Shown piece after piece: positions 26,010 through 34,500 of a stretch of 64,000 bases of DNA (positions within the stretch are counted from its first letter, which is position 1; each line of letters starts with the position of its first letter). The notes beneath the pieces were generated by a model. It saw nothing but the letters and a program-made list of their open reading frames with translations, did no database searches and had not been told where the DNA came from. Made by a program: the position numbers and the translations under genes. Source of the stretch: Candidatus Hadersleviella danica (lineage in GTDB: Bacteria; Chloroflexota; Anaerolineae; Promineifilales; Promineifilaceae); contig JADJSZ010000002.1 in the NCBI GenBank assembly GCA_016711405.1, positions 123,466 through 187,465 on the forward strand, written 5' to 3'.

Positions 26010-27878
26010 ATGTTTCGCAACCGATTCATCACTCTTGTTTTGCTAATTTTGGCTTTGGTGGCGTGCCAAACGGCCGAGGAACCTGCCACCCCCACGGCCG
26101 CCCCTCTGCCCACCACCGCCCTAACCGAGACCGCCACGGCCGAACCTGCCCCCACCGATGCCCCCACGGCCGAGCCGACCCTTCCGCCGACCACCGAACC
26201 AACGGCCGAACCCACCGCCACACCTGTCGAAGAAGAAGCGGCCGAGGAAGAAGCCACGGCCGTGCCCACCCCCGAACCACCCAGCGTCATCTATGAAGGC
26301 ATCCAGTTTGAGCAAGGGGGATTGGCCACGGCCGTCCTGCCCACCCTTGTCCCCGAACAAATCACGGGCAATGACGGCCCTTACTGGGACACATACCCCG
26401 CCTATTACCAATTCGATTTTGAGGGCTACCCCTTGGAAGAAACCTTCCACACTCCACGCCTCACCATCTACCCCGCCCCTGCCTATGCGGGGCTAAACTT
26501 GGCCGCCCGCGAGCAAATCGAAGCCCTGACAACGTTGTTGGCTGACCCAGCCACGGGGTTGGCCCAAGACAACCTGCCCTTCATTCCCCTCTTCAATGCG
26601 GCGCAAGTGTTCCACAGCCAAGCGGAAATAGTGGAATTTGGCAACGGCCGTGGTGTGCGCTACCTCACCGCCTATGCCCAAAGCATCTTCCCCCTCAGCA
26701 ACCAAGAGCTGTTTTACACCTTCCAAGGGCTAACCGATGATGGCGCTTATTACATTTCGGCCATCTTCCCCATCTCTTCCGCCATTTTGCCCAACACTCC
26801 CCCCAACCTGACCACCGAAGAGTGGGAAGAATTGGGCGAAAATTACATGGAATACCTCGCCGAAACCACGGCCGCGCTCGATGCCCTCACGGCCGATGAA
26901 TTCTTGCCCACCCTCTCTTCCCTCGACCAATTGGTGCAATCACTCGAAGCTATCCCCCCACAAGTCGAGCTATCAGTCAATAATCGCTTTGTGGTGGAAT
27001 CTCCTGTAACCCACGGGCAATATCTGGCGGGCGAGACCATGCAAGCATCGGGGATAGCCGCCCCTAATTCAGGCGAAATTGGGTTGATTCTTTTCGCTGG
27101 CCCGCAATTTATCATCGAGACGAGTGCGGCCGTAGATGACACAGGCACTTGGTCAACCGCTCTGGAACTCCCTGCCAATTTCGTCGGCCCCGGCCAGCTT
27201 CGTGTGCAAGCGGGCGACTATGTCGAGTTTTACCCCTTCCACATCTATCCCGAGTTAGGCGACCCAGAAGATTCTTCCCTGCCAAGGATCATTGTTCACC
27301 GCCCCTATACAGGCGAACTGTTTGTCGCAGGAATCACCAACTTCATTTCAGGGGAAGTGAGCAACCCCGTTGATGACACCGTCACCATTGTTGTCTACGA
27401 GGGGGAATGCGGCCAAACGATTGCCAGCCAGAGCTTTACCGTGACGGGGGGAGAGTGGACGGGGCAACTCATTTTGCCACGCGATAGTGCTGGCCCTGCG
27501 TGTGTAGGAGCCTATACAGGCACGTATGCTGGCACTGGCGAAAGTTATATGTGGCTGGTGGAAACGGAAATTGTCACGGCCGACGACCCCACCGCCCCCC
27601 GCATCCAGATTGGCAACCAGTACGGCTCCTTCGCCAAAGGGCAGAGCTTCACCCTGTTTGGCTCGGCCGTCAACGCGCCCGACAACACCGTGCAACTGCT
27701 CATTGCCCGCGAGGACGGCACAGAAATTGTGAACACCACGGCCGTGGTTGACACTTTCGGCTACTGGTCGGCCGAAATTCTCCTTCCCGCCGACACCCCT
27801 CCCTTCATCCTCATCACCGCCAGCTTTACCGACGACGACCAGCTTTACCAATCCCAAACAGGATTCTCTGTCGAGTAG
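26010..27878 (+). CDS. lipoprotein of unknown function with CGGCCG-rich linker
   Basis: A lipoprotein signal ending LALVACQT is followed by a Thr/Pro/Ala/Glu linker (about residues 20-92) and a 530-residue extracytoplasmic region. The first part (100-310) is acidic with YFDTYPAYYQFDFEGYP-like aromatics; the second part (330-622) consists of three repeated beta modules, each with a GTWSTALELP / GEWTGQLILP / GYWSAEILLP motif. These look like Gmad2-type or immunoglobulin-like bacterial spore-germination-associated folds; function unknown. AAGGA at 25997-26001 is a plausible ribosome site. Seven CGGCCG hexamers lie within the 220-bp linker, mostly read as Thr-Ala. Confidence 0.8.
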   Translation: MFRNRFITLVLLILALVACQTAEEPATPTAAPLPTTALTETATAEPAPTDAPTAEPTLPPTTEPTAEPTATPVEEEAAEEEATAVPTPEPPSVIYEGIQFEQGGLATAVLPTLVPEQITGNDGPYWDTYPAYYQFDFEGYPLEETFHTPRLTIYPAPAYAGLNLAAREQIEALTTLLADPATGLAQDNLPFIPLFNAAQVFHSQAEIVEFGNGRGVRYLTAYAQSIFPLSNQELFYTFQGLTDDGAYYISAIFPISSAILPNTPPNLTTEEWEELGENYMEYLAETTAALDALTADEFLPTLSSLDQLVQSLEAIPPQVELSVNNRFVVESPVTHGQYLAGETMQASGIAAPNSGEIGLILFAGPQFIIETSAAVDDTGTWSTALELPANFVGPGQLRVQAGDYVEFYPFHIYPELGDPEDSSLPRIIVHRPYTGELFVAGITNFISGEVSNPVDDTVTIVVYEGECGQTIASQSFTVTGGEWTGQLILPRDSAGPACVGAYTGTYAGTGESYMWLVETEIVTADDPTAPRIQIGNQYGSFAKGQSFTLFGSAVNAPDNTVQLLIAREDGTEIVNTTAVVDTFGYWSAEILLPADTPPFILITASFTDDDQLYQSQTGFSVE

Positions 27879-27882
27879 GAGG

Positions 27883-27958
27883 GTTACTGGTTATTGGTTA
27901 TTCGTTATTAGGGTGGCTCAACAACAACCCAATAACGAATAACCAATAACCAATAACT
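27883..27958. repeat. heptad-repeat hairpin between convergent genes (ATAACGA units)
   Basis: GGTTACTGGTTATTGG plus further units faces AATAACGAATAACCAATAACC around a short loop. It occupies the complete 84-bp space between two converging stop codons, a position where a bidirectional terminator is expected. Confidence 0.8.
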
Positions 27959-27962
27959 CCCC

Positions 27963-28682
27963 TTAATCCACCACCCCAATCGTCACATCCTCGGCATAGA
28001 TGCGGAGCAGGCTATACGTGCCCGTTTCGGGGTCAGAAGCGGGGCCAACCTCGAGTCTCCCCGTCACTTGCACCCCTTCCCATGTGTAGATGGTCGAATT
28101 TTTGACGGGGTAAACAGTGACCATATCGGGCAACACAGTGTCCGCACTACTGCAAAACGGGCACGCCCCCACGGGGGTCAGGGTCAGTTGAAACCAGCTT
28201 AAATCGAGCTGGAGGGGGGGAGCCATAAACCCCTGCATAATGACTTGACGGCCGTCCAGAGACACCGCCTTATCCGACAAAATCAGCCCTGTCTCGGGTT
28301 CGTAGCCATCAAACAACTCCCAAAAATAGAGGCGGGGTAGCTCCTCTTCCACCGCTACAAACTCCGCCCGTGGCGTGGGCTTCATCTCCTCATCGAGTGC
28401 CATCATTTGCGCCAACGCCTCCCCCTCTGCCAAGCGGATGGTCAGCGGGGTGGGGGTGGCGATGGGGGCGATGTTGACGGCCGCCACGGCCGGGGTGGGT
28501 GTGCCCGCCAAAACGGCCAGCGTCGGCGCGGGCGTGGCCGTGGCAAGGGTGTCCACGGCCGCAATCTCCAGCGACTGCATCGGCAAGGGAGTCACGGCCG
28601 CAATGCCCGCCTGCCCCCCACAACCCGTCAAACTCCACCCCAACACCCCCGCCCACAGCCAAAAAAATCGTTTTGTAATCAT
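27963..28682 (-). CDS. lipoprotein, DUF3299-like
   Basis: A lipoprotein signal (SLTGCGGQ) and a Thr/Pro/Ala linker precede a domain from about residue 115. It contains SLDGRQVIMQGFMAP, LTPVGACPFC and the closing strand DPETGTYSLLRI, an outline like DUF3299. The CxxC (ACPFC) may bind metal. It is divergent from the ZnuA-like gene and shares its upstream region, which hints at a role in metal handling; this is inference from context only. Confidence 0.72.
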   Translation of the reverse strand: MITKRFFWLWAGVLGWSLTGCGGQAGIAAVTPLPMQSLEIAAVDTLATATPAPTLAVLAGTPTPAVAAVNIAPIATPTPLTIRLAEGEALAQMMALDEEMKPTPRAEFVAVEEELPRLYFWELFDGYEPETGLILSDKAVSLDGRQVIMQGFMAPPLQLDLSWFQLTLTPVGACPFCSSADTVLPDMVTVYPVKNSTIYTWEGVQVTGRLEVGPASDPETGTYSLLRIYAEDVTIGVVD

Positions 28683-28775
28683 TTGTCCTTTGTCCTTCGT
28701 CTTTTGTCATTCGTTATTGGTTCACAGAAACCAACACCTCTTTGTTCATTGCTCATTGCTCATTGCTCATTGATT
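28680..28775. repeat. heptad arrays (TTGTCCT/TTGTCAT and GCTCATT units)
   Basis: Units of the TTGTCNT type begin at the start codon of the DUF3299-like gene, and four GTTCATT/GCTCATT units follow at 28744-28772. They lie between the divergent genes but outside the operator at 28822. Confidence 0.7.
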
Positions 28776-28796
28776 TTACGCTGTTGGGGATTGTTT

Positions 28797-28825
28797 TTGG
28801 CTAAATTCCCATCTTTTGCTAAAAT
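28797..28825 (+). promoter_or_regulatory. promoter of the ZnuA-like gene
   Basis: TTGGCT (28797-28802), 17 bp and TAAAAT (28820-28825) with an extended TGC before the -10. The -10 overlaps the inverted repeat at 28822-28842, as expected for a repressed promoter. Confidence 0.5.
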
Positions 28826-28842
28826 GATACAAAATATCATTT
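28822..28842. promoter_or_regulatory. candidate metalloregulator operator
   Basis: A perfect 8-bp inverted repeat, AAATGATA and TATCATTT, separated by 5 bp. It lies 22 bp before a metal-uptake gene and overlaps its -10. The sequence is of the Fur/Zur type in style; the regulator itself is not in the window. Confidence 0.6.
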
Positions 28843-28863
28843 GATAACGAGGTACACAAAAGA

Positions 28864-29904
28864 ATGACCAAGAATCTAAAATGGGTAGCCCTGCTCGCCC
28901 TCTTTTCTCTGCTGGCCGCCTGTGCCAGTTCACCCACGGCCGCGAATTTGCCCACGGCCGCCCCCACCACGCCAGAAGAGCACGAAGAAGCGGACTTGCT
29001 GGCTCTGCCACCGCTCCAAGCGGCCGTGTTAGACGGCCGTCCCCTGCGCGTCGTGGCTACCACCAGCCTTGTGGCCGATGCCGTGGCGCGGGTTGGCGGC
29101 GATGCCATCAGCCTGACCGTATTAATGGGGGCGGGGCAAGACCCGCACAGCTACGAACCCACGGCGCGGGATTTCGCGGCCGTGGCTGACGCTGATGTCC
29201 TCTTCACCAATGGCTGGGGCCTCGAGGAAGGTCTTTTGGGGGGTCTAACCAATACGGCCGCCGATGTCCTCATCGTCCCCATCTCGGCGGGCATTGAACC
29301 GCTCGAAAGTGGCCAATCTAGCCATGAGGAAGAAGAGGGTGACGAAGAACACGAACATGGCCCAGCCGACCCTCATGTGTGGTTTCGGGTGGCCAATGTG
29401 ATCCAGTGGACGCAAAACGCGGCCACTGCGTTGAGTGCGCTCGACCCTGCCCACGCGGCCGATTATGCCGCCCGAGCCGAGGCATACACGGCCGAACTAA
29501 CCATCTTGCAAGAAGAATTGGCCACCGCCTTGGCCACCATCCCCGCCGACAAGCGCAAATTGGTCACCAACCACGATGTGTTCGCCTATTTTGCGGCCGA
29601 TTATGGTTTTGAAGTGGTGGGGACGGTGATTCCCAGCAGTAGCACCTTGGCCGAGCCATCGGCCAATGATTTGGCTGAATTGGTGGCGTTGATGCGTGAC
29701 GAGGGGGTTTGCACGCTCTTCACCGAGAACACCACCAGCGGCCAATTAGCCCAAGCGATTGGCGCGGAATTGGGTAGTTGCGCGGCCGTGCAAATCTTGC
29801 CCCTCTACACCGATGCCCTCGGCCCAACGGGCAGTGGTGCCGAAACCTATCTCGACCTCATGCGCCACAACGCCCAAACCATTGTGGCTGGGTTAGCTGA
29901 GTAA
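28864..29904 (+). CDS. metal ABC transporter substrate-binding lipoprotein (ZnuA/TroA type)
   Basis: A lipoprotein signal (LLAACASS) and a short linker lead into a TroA-like cluster A-I binding protein of 346 aa. Motifs: VATTSLVADAVARVGGD, MGAGQDPHSYEPTARD with the first metal His, a His/Asp/Glu-rich flexible loop (SHEEEEGDEEHEHG, near 155-170) typical of zinc binders, DPHVWF with the second His, and VTNHDVFAYFA with the third. It should deliver Zn(II) or Mn(II) to an ABC permease, but no permease or ATPase gene is adjacent. A terminator follows immediately. Confidence 0.92.
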   Translation: MTKNLKWVALLALFSLLAACASSPTAANLPTAAPTTPEEHEEADLLALPPLQAAVLDGRPLRVVATTSLVADAVARVGGDAISLTVLMGAGQDPHSYEPTARDFAAVADADVLFTNGWGLEEGLLGGLTNTAADVLIVPISAGIEPLESGQSSHEEEEGDEEHEHGPADPHVWFRVANVIQWTQNAATALSALDPAHAADYAARAEAYTAELTILQEELATALATIPADKRKLVTNHDVFAYFAADYGFEVVGTVIPSSSTLAEPSANDLAELVALMRDEGVCTLFTENTTSGQLAQAIGAELGSCAAVQILPLYTDALGPTGSGAETYLDLMRHNAQTIVAGLAE

Positions 29905-29920
29905 TTGCCCACTTGGGCAC

Positions 29921-29964
29921 AAAAGACCTCTGAGGAGTTGGTACCTCAGAGGTCTTTTTTTTTT
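29921..29964 (+). terminator. rho-independent terminator
   Basis: AAGACCTCTGAGG (29923-29935) and CCTCAGAGGTCTT (29944-29956) make a 13-bp perfect stem followed by a long T run. It ends the ZnuA-like transcript and can also serve the converging gene. Confidence 0.93.
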
Positions 29965-29971
29965 CATGTTA

Positions 29972-30580
29972 TCACGCCTGCATCGGTTGGCGGATAATTG
30001 TCTTCCAGTTGGCGGGGTCAGCGCGGCGAATATCGCTTAGGTAAATCTCGTGGTGTTTGCCCCGACGGCCGCCCCGTGCATCAATAAATTGGTGTAAACG
30101 AGCAATGGTGGGGCCTTCATCGGCAAAGGGGCCAAGATGCAAAATTTGGGCGCACCGCCCTTCGGACAACTCCTCTAGTCGCAGTTTGCTCAGGGCGGAA
30201 AGCCCCTTTTTGCGTTGCACCTCAGCCACGGCCGCTTCAACAATCTCATCGGACACAAAATGGGGTTGCAAAATCATCATCGTCCACTGCCACAGCCCCT
30301 TTTGCTGAGCATCAAAGGCGGACATATCATCCGCCCACCACAACCCTTCCAGCGGCATCACCCCATAATCAATGGCCAACGCCCCCTTTTTGACCATGAA
30401 CTTGGCTGTATAGGAGGTGGCGAACAACGCTTCCACAGCTTGGGCATAGTCGGCCGAATGATTGGGGTCTCCCTCCCCATCTATCATCAAATAGCGCAGA
30501 GGTGGCACAGCCAGTTCCACCACCTCTTTGGCCGAGGCATGGTAGCACGGCTTTAGCTCTTGTTTGACATCAACTTTCAT
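29972..30580 (-). CDS. GyrI-like small-molecule-binding domain protein
   Basis: This 202-aa protein matches the stand-alone GyrI-like family that often begins with a Tyr/Pro-rich segment, here LKPCYHASAKEVVELAVPPLRYLMIDG, and contains KGLWQWTMMILQPHFV and the C-terminal GKHHEIYLSDIRR. The family binds hydrophobic small molecules. Its ATG overlaps the stop of the MerR gene by four bases, which indicates translational coupling, so the pair probably senses and buffers the same ligand class. Confidence 0.88.
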   Translation of the reverse strand: MKVDVKQELKPCYHASAKEVVELAVPPLRYLMIDGEGDPNHSADYAQAVEALFATSYTAKFMVKKGALAIDYGVMPLEGLWWADDMSAFDAQQKGLWQWTMMILQPHFVSDEIVEAAVAEVQRKKGLSALSKLRLEELSEGRCAQILHLGPFADEGPTIARLHQFIDARGGRRGKHHEIYLSDIRRADPANWKTIIRQPMQA

Positions 30581-31398
30581 TTTTGCACCACAGGGAACTG
30601 CATTTCGGTCAGAAATTCTTCAGGGGGTACGCCTGTTTCGGGGCCGCGCAGGTAAATTTCGCGGTTGGGGCCGATGATGTGGTAGCCATTCCCCGCAATC
30701 CAATCCATGAGCGCCTGATAGGCCGCCTCAAAACCAGCAGGTTCGTAAGGGCCTTGGTGAACCACGGCCGCTACCTGCACCGCTGGCAAGGTGTGCAATT
30801 TTACCCGCGAATCGGCAGGCAAGGTTCCTTCCACCACAGGGGTCGCAATTTCCACATCCACATCCCGCTCCATATATTCCTCATCGTGGAAAATGCCCAT
30901 CGCTGGCCCAGCGGGAGCAACCCTGTGCTGAGCCAGAGTGCCAAACAGTTCTTGGTAAAGTGGCCCCACACTGCCATAGTTGGCCACCACTTCGCGCAAA
31001 CCTGCAACTTGGTAAGGGGCTACCTCTTTAATTGTGACATCATAAGTCGGCATGAGTATCTCCTGTTTGAGTTGTTGGAGTCGGGTATTTAGCTGAGCCA
31101 AGTGGGCTTGTTCGGCCGCAATTTGGGCGGTCAGCTCCTCGCGCTTGCCTTGCAACAAATCGTGTAGTACCGCAGGGGTGAGGGGGTGCTGGAGCAATCG
31201 GCCGATTTCCTCCAACGAAAACCCCCACCCTTTCAGTTCTAAAATCTGATGCAGATGGGCCAGTTGCGCGGCCGTGTAATAGCGATACCCCGTGAAATCA
31301 TCCACTTTTTCTGGCTGGAACAAACCAATCTGGTGGTAATAGCGCAAGGTTTTGACGGGAACCCGACTCAATTTAGAAAATTCACCAATCTTGTACAT
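30577..31398 (-). CDS. MerR family regulator with GyrI-like effector domain
   Basis: Residues 1-70 form a MerR winged helix (MYKIGEFSKLSRVPVKTLRYY and FTGYRYYTAAQLAHLH), residues 80-115 a coiled-coil dimerisation helix, and 118-273 a GyrI-like effector domain as in BltR/BmrR multidrug regulators. No Cys ligand for metals is present, so an organic ligand is expected. The downstream coupled gene is a second GyrI-like protein; no efflux pump is adjacent. The start is set by homology; the frame is open 17 codons further. Confidence 0.92.
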   Translation of the reverse strand: MYKIGEFSKLSRVPVKTLRYYHQIGLFQPEKVDDFTGYRYYTAAQLAHLHQILELKGWGFSLEEIGRLLQHPLTPAVLHDLLQGKREELTAQIAAEQAHLAQLNTRLQQLKQEILMPTYDVTIKEVAPYQVAGLREVVANYGSVGPLYQELFGTLAQHRVAPAGPAMGIFHDEEYMERDVDVEIATPVVEGTLPADSRVKLHTLPAVQVAAVVHQGPYEPAGFEAAYQALMDWIAGNGYHIIGPNREIYLRGPETGVPPEEFLTEMQFPVVQK

Positions 31399-31553
31399 AT
31401 CGTTTTTCTGGGCGCACAGAACTGAACATTTGTGCGGAGTATAAACCATCCAGTAAGGGGAAAGTCAAGGAGGATAACCAGAAAGCCCCCCCGTAAGCCC
31501 TGCTCCGTAAAATGAGGGTGATTGTACCAATCTCCACCCCACAGGTATTCCCC

Positions 31554-34500
31554 ATGAAAGCCTCCCTCTACGCCCTCCTCACCTTTGTGGCTTTACTCAC
31601 GGCCGTCCTCCTCCTCGCCACCCCCCACCCCAGCCACGCGGCCGACACCGTGTATATCAGCGAATTCGTTGCCGAACAACTCAAAAGCTACGCCGACGAA
31701 AATGGGGATTACGAAGATTGGCTGGAGTTACACAACCCCACGGCCGCACCCCTAGACCTGACAGGTTGGTATCTGACCGACGACCCCACCAATTTAACCC
31801 TCTGGCAAATTCCCGCCCTCACCCTCAACGCGGGGCAATATCGGGTCATCTTTGCCAGCGGCAAAAACCGCACGGGAGCCACCCTGCACACCAACTTCAG
31901 CCTTAGCCAAGATGGCGAGTATTTGGCCTTGGTCGAGCCAGACGGTCAGACCATCGCCTACCAGTTTGCGCCCATCTTCCCCCCCCAACGCTCAGGTTAT
32001 AGCTACGGCACACCAGACGGCACGGCCGACCTCCGCTTCATGGTTCCCACCCCCGGCACAGCCAACACGGCCGCCACCTTCACCGCCTTTGAACAGCCCC
32101 CCGTTTTTAGCCAACCCCACGGCTTCTACGACGCGCCCTTTGGATTAGAACTCACGGCCGCTAATCCCTCTGCCCCCATTTATTACACCCTCGATGGCAG
32201 TACCCCCACGGCCGCCAGCCACCTCTACACCACCACCATCCCCATCAGCCACACCACTTCTATCCGCGCCATCGCCACCTACACAGGCCACATCACCAGC
32301 ACCGTAGCCACCCAAAGCTACCTCTTTCTCGACGACATCATCACCCAATACGCCGATGGCACGCCTCCACCCGGCTGGCCCGCCCATTTGGCCGTCAAAA
32401 ACCACCACATGAACTATGGGATGGATCCCGACATCACCAACACCGTCACCATTACGGCCATGAAAGAGGCTCTAACGGCCATCTCCACCCTCTCCATCGT
32501 CACCGATTTGCCCAACTTGGTAGACCCGACCATTGGCATCTATGTCAACCCCGGCCAGCGGGGGTTCAACTGGGAACGGCCGACCTCCATCGAACTCATC
32601 TGGCCCGATGGCTCTGAGGGGTTCCAAATTAACGCAGGTCTGCGCATTCGCGGCGGATACAGCCGAAACATCCAAAACCCCAAACACGCCTTCCGCTTCT
32701 TCTTTCGCAATGGCTACGACGACGGCTCCCTACAATATGCCATTTTTGAGGACGAAGGCGCGGCCGAATTTAGCAACCTCGACCTGCGCACCGCCCAAAA
32801 CTACTCATGGTCATTTGGCAACGATGCCAGAAACACCTTTTTGCGCGATGTGTTCTGGCGCGACCTGATGGGCGCCCAAGGGCAACCCTACACCCGCAGT
32901 CGCTACCACCACCTCTACATCAACGGGGTCTATTGGGGCATCTACATGACCGAAGAGCGCCCCGAAGCCGCCTATGGCGAAACCTATTTTGGCGGCGATG
33001 CGGCCAACTACGACACCATCAAATCAGGTGGTAGCTCCGTTGGCTATGTCACCGAAGCGACCGATGGCAACCTCAACGGGGCATGGCTCGATTTATGGAA
33101 TTTAAGCCGCGCCCAACACGGGAACCCCACACTGGAAGGGTACATGGCCATGCAAGGCTTAAACCCCGATGGCACGCGCAACCCCGCCCTGCCCGTCTTG
33201 CTCGATGCCGACAACCTAATTGATTACATGCTTTCGCTCTTCTATGTCGGCGCGGCCGATAACGCCCTCTCATGGTTTCTCAGCACCAATCCCTACGGCC
33301 GTAACGGGGGTTCCAACAACTGGTTTGCCATGCGCGACAGCACCAACCCCGACATGGGCTTCCAATTTTTTGCCCACGATGGCGAACACAGCACAGGCGT
33401 ACAAGCCACCAATGGCGACCCCACCTTCAACAACCGCGTCTCCAATGCCGATGGCTCCCCTTTCCGCCCCGACCAACAAATTTTATTTAACCGCAGTAAC
33501 CCCCAATTTTTGCACCAAGATTTGCTCCCCACGGCCGAATACCGCCTCAACTTCGCCGACCGCGTCCACGAAATGATGTTCAACGAAGGGCTAATGACCC
33601 CCACAGGGGTGATGACCCTCATCCAGCCCCGGCGCGACACCGTCGCCCAAGTCATTTTGGCCGAATCGGCCCGCTGGGGGGATTCCAAACGCGCCGTGCC
33701 CTTCACCGTGGCCAACTGGAACACGGCCGCCAACAACATGGTCAACTACCTCGTCAACGGCCAAAACATCCCCGGCTACAACAGTAGAACCGACCAAGTC
33801 CTCGACCAACTGCGCCTCGTCGGCCTCTACCCCAACGTCGTCGCCCCCAGTTTCAACCAACACGGCGGCCTCGTTCCCGTTGGTTTTGAGTTGGCCATGA
33901 GCACCAGCCAACCATCAGCCACTATTTATTACATGACCGACGGCCGTGACCCGCGCCAAATCGGCGGCGCGATTCATCCCGAGGCGCAAATCTACACAGG
34001 GCAATTCGAGCTAACGGCCGATGCCCACGTCAAGGCCCGCGCCATGCTGGCTGGCGAATGGTCCGCCCTCAACCACGCCCCCTTCACCCTCAACGACTAC
34101 TTCCCGCCCACCCCCGGCGACTTGGTTATCAGCGAAATCAATTACAACCCAGCGGGCACGGACGAGTACGAATTTATCGAGTTCCGCAACAACGCCCCCC
34201 ACCGGCTCGACCTGAGCGGGGTGCAAATTGTGGCGGGCGTTGTCTTCACTTTCCCCGAAAAGACATTGCTCCCCATTGGCCAACACATTTTGGTGGTGGA
34301 AGAACCCTCCTTTTTTGCCAGCCGCTACCAAACCCCCACCTTGGCGTGGCACCAGCCCAACCTGCGCCTCGCGGGCGAGTGGGCAGGGGCGCTCAACAAC
34401 ATGGGCGAGGAGTTGGCCGTTTTAGATGCGCTCGGCGCGGAACTGCTCCGCTTTAGCTACGACGACGGCGGGGTGTGGCCCGGCCGCGCCGACGATGAGG

